Source of the DNA: Candidatus Magasanikiibacteriota bacterium
GTDB taxonomy: Bacteria; Patescibacteriota; Patescibacteriia; Magasanikbacterales; UBA922
NCBI GenBank assembly: GCA_016214105.1
Contig: JACRPD010000075.1
Location: 1 to 17,616, forward strand
Direction of reading: 5' to 3'
DNA: 17,616 nt
The translations under genes were made by a program, and so were the position numbers. The stretch's first letter is position 1. Each line of letters opens with the position of its first letter. This document shows positions 13,498 through 17,616 of the stretch, one piece after another. Below the pieces are notes generated by a model that ran no database searches, had not been told where the DNA came from, and saw only the letters and a program-made list of their open reading frames with translations.

Positions 13498-13533
13498 GAA
13501 TGCAGGTGTGGATAAGTTTTACCCTTGACAAAA
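13483..13533. promoter_or_regulatory. Shared inverted repeat and DnaA box between divergent promoters
   Basis: ttttgaaagggtaaa (13483-13497) and tttacccttgacaaaa (13518-13533) are inverted copies apart from a one-base length difference, and each overlaps the -35 element of one of the two divergent promoters. Between them, the minus strand at 13515-13507 reads TTATCCACA, an exact DnaA-box consensus. The layout suggests a shared control site for both transcripts. It is a single box, so no origin function is claimed. Confidence 0.5.
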
Positions 13534-13553
13534 CATTGGAAATAAGCCATAAT
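13525..13553 (+). promoter_or_regulatory. Near-consensus sigma-70 promoter for the GC-rich gene
   Basis: TTGACA (13525-13530), a 17-bp spacer and CATAAT (13548-13553) match 11 of 12 consensus bases at optimal spacing, the strongest promoter in the window. Transcription should start near 13560, leaving a leader of about 120 nt before the ATG at 13681. Confidence 0.8.
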
Positions 13554-13559
13554 ACTGCG

Positions 13560-13680
13560 TTGACCAATCAATGGGTCAAATTTGGATCTTACCAATGATT
13601 TCACTTTGGGTTCATTGCCGGTATGGGGTGTTCCCTGCTGGCTTGTCTTGGTTGTCGTTAATTACAATGAGAGGTGCGTC
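13560..13680 (+). ncRNA. Structured 5' leader of the GC-rich gene (candidate regulatory RNA)
   Basis: From the predicted start onward, ttgacc (13560-13565) pairs with ggtcaa (13574-13579). A second stem joins taccaatga (13590-13598) with tcatt (13612-13616) and ggta (13620-13623), with a 3-nt bulge. The leader ends in GAGAGGTG, a good ribosome-binding site 6-7 nt before the ATG. A longer reading from 13582 would translate this leader, but it ignores the ribosome site. No known riboswitch is recognised. Confidence 0.35.
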
Positions 13681-14685
13681 ATGTATGGTATTTTTGACCC
13701 GACCTTGTCGAACGAGAAACTCGCCGCCATGGTAGTGAGCGAGTACCCCGAGGACGCGGAGCTTGCGGGAAGTCCGCTGGAGAAGTGGCTCATCCTGGGC
13801 CGCGACGGTCAGAAGCGCGACCCGGCCCGCTACGCCGCCATCTTTCAGCTCGCGCTGGGAATGACGGAGTCGCAGGAGCGCATAGCCGCTTTCAGCCTGG
13901 AGCAGGTCAACGGCCTGCGCCGGCGCGACGGACTGTGGGAGACCGACCCGGTCTGCTTCGCCCTGGGCGGAATCATGGCGGTCATCAACAATCTCTCGCC
14001 AGACCACCCGCGACTGAAACGGCTCCTGGGCCTCGCCAACTACAACGGCGGAATCTTGTACCGCAACCTGGGCCAGTTCGAAAAAGCGGCCCAGTACCAG
14101 AGGTCCGCCACGGCCATGGAGCTCGCTGCCGGTCACTCAGACAAGGCCGCGATCTCGCTGTTCTGCTGCCAGGTGGAGCTGACGAGCGCGGCGTTCATGA
14201 CGGGTGACGCCATTAGCATCAGAGAGGCAGTGGCCACGCTCTACCAGATGGGCCGGTGTCTGGAGCCGGTGATGGACAAAGACTGGATGGACAACGTGGC
14301 CATTCACATCATCGAGTTCCACTTCCTGTCGCAGACGATGCCGCCGGACCTAAGCTGGCTCCTCGGGCTTCTGGATCCCAAGAAGACCAACTTCTGGCCC
14401 GAAATCATCCACCAGCTCTACGTCCCGTGCCTGCGAGGCGAGTGGATGGCGATACTTGCCAACGCAAACGTGCTACTGGACAAGTGGGCGGCTGAGCCCT
14501 CGTCCTCTACCCAGAAGGCGATTTACGGGTGCTTCTTGGCCAAGGCCCGCGCCCTGCGCAAGGAAGGCAACCATAATGGCGCCAGCGGATGCGTCTTGAC
14601 GATGAATCATCACCACAGGCATCACCACGGCGGCTATGACTACCTCGTCACCGCCAACCGCGAGTTTGGCCTGTCGCCAGACTAG
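13681..14685 (+). CDS. GC-rich TPR-like protein of unknown function with His-rich C-terminal segment
   Basis: A 334-residue, mostly helical soluble protein that I do not recognise as a whole. Residues about 113-150 (KRLLGLANYNGGILYRNLGQ, then FEKAAQYQRSATAMEL) fit a tetratricopeptide-like helix pair, with further helix pairs near 155-195, 248-270 and 280-306, suggesting a protein-interaction scaffold. Residues 309-318 (NHHHRHHHGG) are a histidine cluster that could bind metal. No signal peptide or membrane helix is seen. Base use is unlike the surroundings: 13921-13980 holds 43 G or C of 60, while 12841-12900 holds 15 of 60, and third codon positions are strongly G/C. This points to foreign origin or unusual selection. 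The start ATG is chosen for GAGAGGTG upstream; the -10/-35 at 13525-13553 serves it. It is divergent from the AbiE pair, so a defence-related or toxin-antitoxin accessory role is possible but unproven. Ends with TAG. Confidence 0.72.
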   Translation: MYGIFDPTLSNEKLAAMVVSEYPEDAELAGSPLEKWLILGRDGQKRDPARYAAIFQLALGMTESQERIAAFSLEQVNGLRRRDGLWETDPVCFALGGIMAVINNLSPDHPRLKRLLGLANYNGGILYRNLGQFEKAAQYQRSATAMELAAGHSDKAAISLFCCQVELTSAAFMTGDAISIREAVATLYQMGRCLEPVMDKDWMDNVAIHIIEFHFLSQTMPPDLSWLLGLLDPKKTNFWPEIIHQLYVPCLRGEWMAILANANVLLDKWAAEPSSSTQKAIYGCFLAKARALRKEGNHNGASGCVLTMNHHHRHHHGGYDYLVTANREFGLSPD

Positions 14686-14841
14686 CCAAACTGTTCTTTA
14701 CTCCCGCCGCTCCCGATTAACTCGGGTTGAGGCAAAGGCCATTCACGCCGATGAGAGTTTGGGAAACTCTCAATCATCAGTGTTTTTATCCGCCCAAGGC
14801 GGATGAAGACAGTGATGATTTCAATTTATGGAAATACAAAA
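14686..14841. other. Hairpin-rich intergenic segment between convergent genes
   Basis: Several stems lie in 156 bp: cccga/tcggg (14712-14716, 14722-14726); gagagttt/aaactctc around GGG (14753-14760, 14764-14771), a perfect 8-bp stem; aatcatca/tgatgatt (14772-14779, 14813-14820) enclosing tccgcc/ggcgga (14789-14794, 14798-14803). None is followed by a clear T-run in its own reading direction. The inner palindrome (14788-14804) is a mini-element like that at 11979-12000. It may terminate both convergent genes in a Rho-independent-like or structural manner, or be a small structured RNA or repeat. Confidence 0.45.
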
Positions 14842-16407
14842 TTAATTCCAAACCTGCCGTACGCGATGGCAACAAATACAAATTAATTCCAGTGGATTCC
14901 AAACTATCCACCTAAAAAATTCATTTAGGTTAAGCTTCTTCTTCCATTTCAAATCGCTCAATACTTTTCTAATCTTTGGCTTGGATATGTCGCGCGAAGG
15001 GGTACTGATATTAAATAAAAATCTAAAAAAAACATCAAATACGGACTGGAACCACTCATGTTCATATAGTTTTTTACTCGTAAGCAAATCGATAAAAAAC
15101 GGCGGAACCTCAAAATATCTTAAAATCATGAAGACTTTGTTGAGATATGTATCCTTCAAAACCATGGTTGATTCTTGCAACGCTTCATTTTTATTTTTTA
15201 TTATACCGTCGTTAACAGCTCTTATAAACAGCCCGGTACCTGGATAGAAATTGAGAGAATAAAGACTCAAAGAGAACGGCCGACGCAATCGACTGGTAAA
15301 TCTGATTGATTGAACCAGTTCGTCTTCTTTTTCATAAGGATTATCAGTAATCATGTAATAATTAATTCTGCCGGTACACACTTCGTGCAAATCCTTTACC
15401 GCGCTATTAATAATCGCGTCTGTTTCTCCAACGCGCGCGTATACAAAACGTCTTACTTTTTCGCAGCCGGACTGGATTCCCATCTTAAAATCAGTAAAAC
15501 CACCTTCGGTTAATAATTCCATTTTTTTTCTAAAATCTTGGCTGGTCGCGATTACTCCTGAACAACTGCACGGAAGACCAACTTTCTGTTTCCATTTTGA
15601 AGACAGCTCCTGAATAAACTCAATCGGCATCGCGCTTATGCAATCATCTCTAAAAAAAACTTGTTTAACCTCGGGATGCAAACCAACAAATATTTTTACT
15701 TCCTTAATAACACTACCCACGCTCCTGGACCGCATTTTGCGCAGCTTGAAGTCGGTGCTATTCGTGCAAAACGTGCAACAATTAGGACACCCGCGAGTAA
15801 TCATTGTCGGATACCATTTCCGTAGTTTCGCTAAATCATTATCAACCATTGGCCTAATTGTCATGCTCTTCTTATCTAAAATAAATTTATTTGACAACGA
15901 ATAATCGGGAAAGACAAATCTATCTAAATTATTTTCAATCGGCCTTAATTGATTTTTAATTATGCTTCCATTTTTCTTAATCCACAATCCCGATATATTA
16001 TCGTATGATTCGCCGGACAACATTTTCTCCACCAGCTCGCAGAGTGTGTCTTCTCCTTCGCTGATGCAAACCATGTCCGCATACTGCAAACAATCTTCAG
16101 GAACCGCTGTTGGATGTTTTCCACCCCAAATTATCGGACAGCCAACACCTTCCTTAAGAGCGCCGGTAATTTGTATTGAATTGCGATAAGCGCTAGAGAG
16201 TAGAGAAACCCCGATAAGATCGCTTCCTTTACACAAATGCACCAATTGTTCAACCACTTCTCCAGAGTAATATTTATTAAAATCATAAAAAATATAGTAA
16301 AGCTTAACTTCTACGCCTCTTGATTCAAATTTTTTAAGCTGCGCTACCAACAAATTAAAACCGTAACAGTCGGTTATCGGAGCGCTGATAATCAAAGAAA
16401 CCAACAT
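14842..16407 (-). CDS. B12-binding-type radical SAM protein
   Basis: A 521-residue protein. The N-terminal part (about 1-135) is a cobalamin-binding-like Rossmann domain (LIGVSLLSSAYRNS, PIIWGGKHPTAVPED and CISEGEDTLCELVEKML are typical of the family). The radical SAM core begins at ITRGCPNCCTFCTN, with the cluster ligands Cys207, Cys211 and Cys214 (CxxxCxxC) and an extra Cys210, and includes KMGIQSGCEKVRRFV and MITDNPYEKEDEL. The D-x-H-x-x-G motif for the lower cobalamin ligand is absent, as in some members. A helical C-terminal domain follows. Such enzymes methylate or rearrange unactivated carbons, often in lipid, glycan or natural-product assembly; the substrate is unknown here. It follows the NeuB gene by 73 bp on the same strand, so modification of a nonulosonic-acid-bearing surface molecule is a reasonable inference. 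The tail after about residue 500 (IVWNPLELICICCHRVRQVW) runs into an imperfect direct repeat and may be altered. Confidence 0.85.
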   Translation of the reverse strand: MLVSLIISAPITDCYGFNLLVAQLKKFESRGVEVKLYYIFYDFNKYYSGEVVEQLVHLCKGSDLIGVSLLSSAYRNSIQITGALKEGVGCPIIWGGKHPTAVPEDCLQYADMVCISEGEDTLCELVEKMLSGESYDNISGLWIKKNGSIIKNQLRPIENNLDRFVFPDYSLSNKFILDKKSMTIRPMVDNDLAKLRKWYPTMITRGCPNCCTFCTNSTDFKLRKMRSRSVGSVIKEVKIFVGLHPEVKQVFFRDDCISAMPIEFIQELSSKWKQKVGLPCSCSGVIATSQDFRKKMELLTEGGFTDFKMGIQSGCEKVRRFVYARVGETDAIINSAVKDLHEVCTGRINYYMITDNPYEKEDELVQSIRFTSRLRRPFSLSLYSLNFYPGTGLFIRAVNDGIIKNKNEALQESTMVLKDTYLNKVFMILRYFEVPPFFIDLLTSKKLYEHEWFQSVFDVFFRFLFNISTPSRDISKPKIRKVLSDLKWKKKLNLNEFFRWIVWNPLELICICCHRVRQVWN

Positions 16408-16480
16408 AACTTTTTAATTCTTAACCTAATTTTAGATTACTCCATCTAATCATAAAATAATCTTTTTTACAAAAAATATA

Positions 16481-17599
16481 TTACTCTAAGATATCCCAAA
16501 CTATCGGATCGTATTTTTTAATATCTTTTTTAAATTTTTTATCCAACACTTCCAAATATTTTTCTGATGGCAACCCGCCCGTGTACGCTTGCGGACGCAT
16601 GGCATAAATTTTTTCCGATGTTAAAATTTCCCCCGCCATAATGTCGCGTCCAGCCATGAGAGATTTACGAAATAACGGCCTAAACACCGACTCATCTTCT
16701 TGTAATATCTTGTCTTTTTCGCCCATATATTTTCCGGCTGACTCGGAAGCTAAAATATTTTTTCGCAGATTTTCATCTTTTTCCATTTCTCCTATTTTTT
16801 TCACCATTTCTTTGGCTTCATCCGGAGTAAGAGACACTTTATGGTCCGCCCCCCACAAATCGCGCGAAAGTGAAAAATGTTTTTCAATAAACGTTGCTCC
16901 CATTGCGACGGCCACGACAGCTGATTCAATACCTATGGAGTGATCGGAAAAACCGATAGGGATATTAAATTTTTCTTTATAAAATTCAATCGTTCTTAAA
17001 TTCAACTCTTCCGGCGGACAAGGATATTTGGAAACACAGTGCAACAGACAAACTTGCTTATTTTTTTCTTGTATAAATTTAACTGCCATTTCTATTTCCT
17101 CTAAAGTGCTCATTCCAGACGCAAGTATGATTGGCTTGCCTGAATTTCTTTCATAATCCAACATGACAAAATCCAAAATATCGCCGGATCCGACTTTCCA
17201 CATGTCAACCCCGCCAATCTGATCTAAAATTCGCACCGCTCCCCTGCTCATAGGCGTAGAAAAGAATATTATGCCTTTATTCTCACAATATTTTTTTAAT
17301 GGTTTCCAAAATTTTTCAACTGGAGTAGAAAGAGTATTTCGCTTAACCCAGTTATATCTATCACTGCCGTTAAAATGCGGAGAAGTAACATCGATGTTCA
17401 ACTGCTCATCTTCATAATCGTGGGTCTGAAACTTAACCGCGTCAACTCCGGCCTCAACCGCTTTGTCAACCAAAACAAAAGCGTTTTGAAGATACTCCTT
17501 CACGCTTTTTTCTTCTTTGGTCTGAATAAAATTCTTGCCGATATCCACGGCGATAAAAATTCCATTCTGAATTTTTTTCCAGATATTTTTATTCAACAC
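16481..17599 (-). CDS. NeuB-family N-acetylneuraminate/nonulosonic acid synthase
   Basis: A 372-residue enzyme with the two NeuB domains. The TIM barrel has GVDAVKFQTH at residues 51-60, FFSTPMS, WKVGSGD at 134-140, ILASGMST at 158-165, LLHCVSKYPCPPEELNL at 185-201, GFSDHSIG at 216-223 and IEKHFSL at 238-244; His220 and His241 correspond to the metal-binding histidines. The C-terminal SAF (antifreeze-like) domain starts near 306 (FRPLFRKSLMAGRDIMAGEILTSEKIYAMRP). The family condenses phosphoenolpyruvate with an N-acetyl-mannosamine-type sugar to sialic, legionaminic or pseudaminic acid; which one cannot be told. The start is GTG at 17597-17599, after TTTAGGATTATAACT, whose AGGA is a plausible ribosome site. 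The N-terminus is longer before the barrel (VDIGKNFIQTKEEKSVKEYL) than the usual AEIGxNHxG form. The gene is complete but its promoter lies outside the window. Confidence 0.88.
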   Translation of the reverse strand: MLNKNIWKKIQNGIFIAVDIGKNFIQTKEEKSVKEYLQNAFVLVDKAVEAGVDAVKFQTHDYEDEQLNIDVTSPHFNGSDRYNWVKRNTLSTPVEKFWKPLKKYCENKGIIFFSTPMSRGAVRILDQIGGVDMWKVGSGDILDFVMLDYERNSGKPIILASGMSTLEEIEMAVKFIQEKNKQVCLLHCVSKYPCPPEELNLRTIEFYKEKFNIPIGFSDHSIGIESAVVAVAMGATFIEKHFSLSRDLWGADHKVSLTPDEAKEMVKKIGEMEKDENLRKNILASESAGKYMGEKDKILQEDESVFRPLFRKSLMAGRDIMAGEILTSEKIYAMRPQAYTGGLPSEKYLEVLDKKFKKDIKKYDPIVWDILE

Positions 17600-17616
17600 A
17601 GTTATAATCCTAAATA

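Noticed and set aside
13507..13515. Replication origin at the DnaA box
   Set aside because: Only one perfect box is seen, with no cluster, no AT-rich unwinding repeats of the usual kind and no dnaA or dnaN gene nearby.
13582..13680. Longer N-terminus for the GC-rich protein (33 extra codons)
   Set aside because: It lacks a ribosome site and covers the AT-richer structured leader, while the ATG at 13681 follows GAGAGGTG at a proper distance and marks the shift to high GC.
13785..14207. Long alternative-frame ORFs inside the GC-rich gene, both strands
   Set aside because: High GC lowers stop frequency in all frames; these frames are rich in Arg, Pro and Gly without motifs, and lie within the supported gene.
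14727..14915. Plus-strand 62-codon frame as a real gene
   Set aside because: It starts inside a hairpin cluster, has no ribosome site, overlaps the radical SAM gene end and matches no family I know. It is kept only as a possible remnant in the findings.
16408..16480. Terminator between the NeuB and radical SAM genes
   Set aside because: A 6-bp stem (ttagat/atctaa) exists, but no T-run follows on the minus strand; co-transcription is as likely.

Overview
The window looks like part of a cell-surface polysaccharide and sugar-nucleotide locus from an AT-rich bacterium. The most likely source is a member of the Candidate Phyla Radiation (Patescibacteria, Parcubacteria-like). This rests on the style of the surface proteins (signal peptide, Ig-like repeats, Ca-binding Asp-rich loops, FG-GAP repeats), the compact minus-strand gene runs, the short palindromic or GC-rich mini-elements placed between and inside genes, and the AT-rich 14-mer intergenic repeats. 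The assignment is an inference; there is no rRNA or ribosomal protein gene here to test it. TAA, TAG and TGA all end normal genes, so the standard bacterial code applies.

Layout. 1-2952 (minus): a broken GT4 glycosyltransferase, a DUF2304 membrane protein, a Dpm1-like GT2 and a UDP-glucuronate-decarboxylase-like SDR. 2975-6568 (minus): a secreted subtilisin-like protease with FG-GAP repeats and, upstream of it, a secreted Ig-like/S-layer-like protein interrupted by one stop codon. 6623-8011 (plus): a polyprenyl-phosphate sugar-phosphate transferase, the usual initiator of glycan assembly on a lipid carrier. 8014-11949 (minus): an NAD-dependent sugar epimerase interrupted by a stop, a short UDP-sugar dehydrogenase, an EamA-type membrane protein and a full-length UDP-glucose dehydrogenase, with a terminator embedded in the tail of the convergent transferase gene. 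12009-13404 (minus): an AbiEi/AbiEii type IV toxin-antitoxin pair with a clear operator. 13681-14685 (plus): a GC-rich, TPR-like gene of unknown function with a near-consensus promoter and a structured leader, divergent from AbiE. 14842-17599 (minus): a B12-type radical SAM protein and a NeuB-family sialic-acid-type synthase.

Together the sugar genes can oxidise, decarboxylate and epimerise UDP-sugars, start a glycan on undecaprenyl phosphate, extend it and supply a nonulosonic acid. The secreted proteins are plausible surface partners or targets of that glycan.

Two things stand out. First, four surface-glycan or surface-protein genes carry lesions: one frameshift, three in-frame stops and one 17-T tract that replaces the conserved YKFRSM motif without changing length. 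Either these genes are decaying or the assembly has errors, and reads are needed to tell. Second, the AbiE/GC-rich-gene intergenic region has an unusually dense regulatory layout: back-to-back promoters, a 38-bp operator, a shared inverted repeat and a perfect DnaA box between the two -35 elements. This is the best candidate for an undescribed module.
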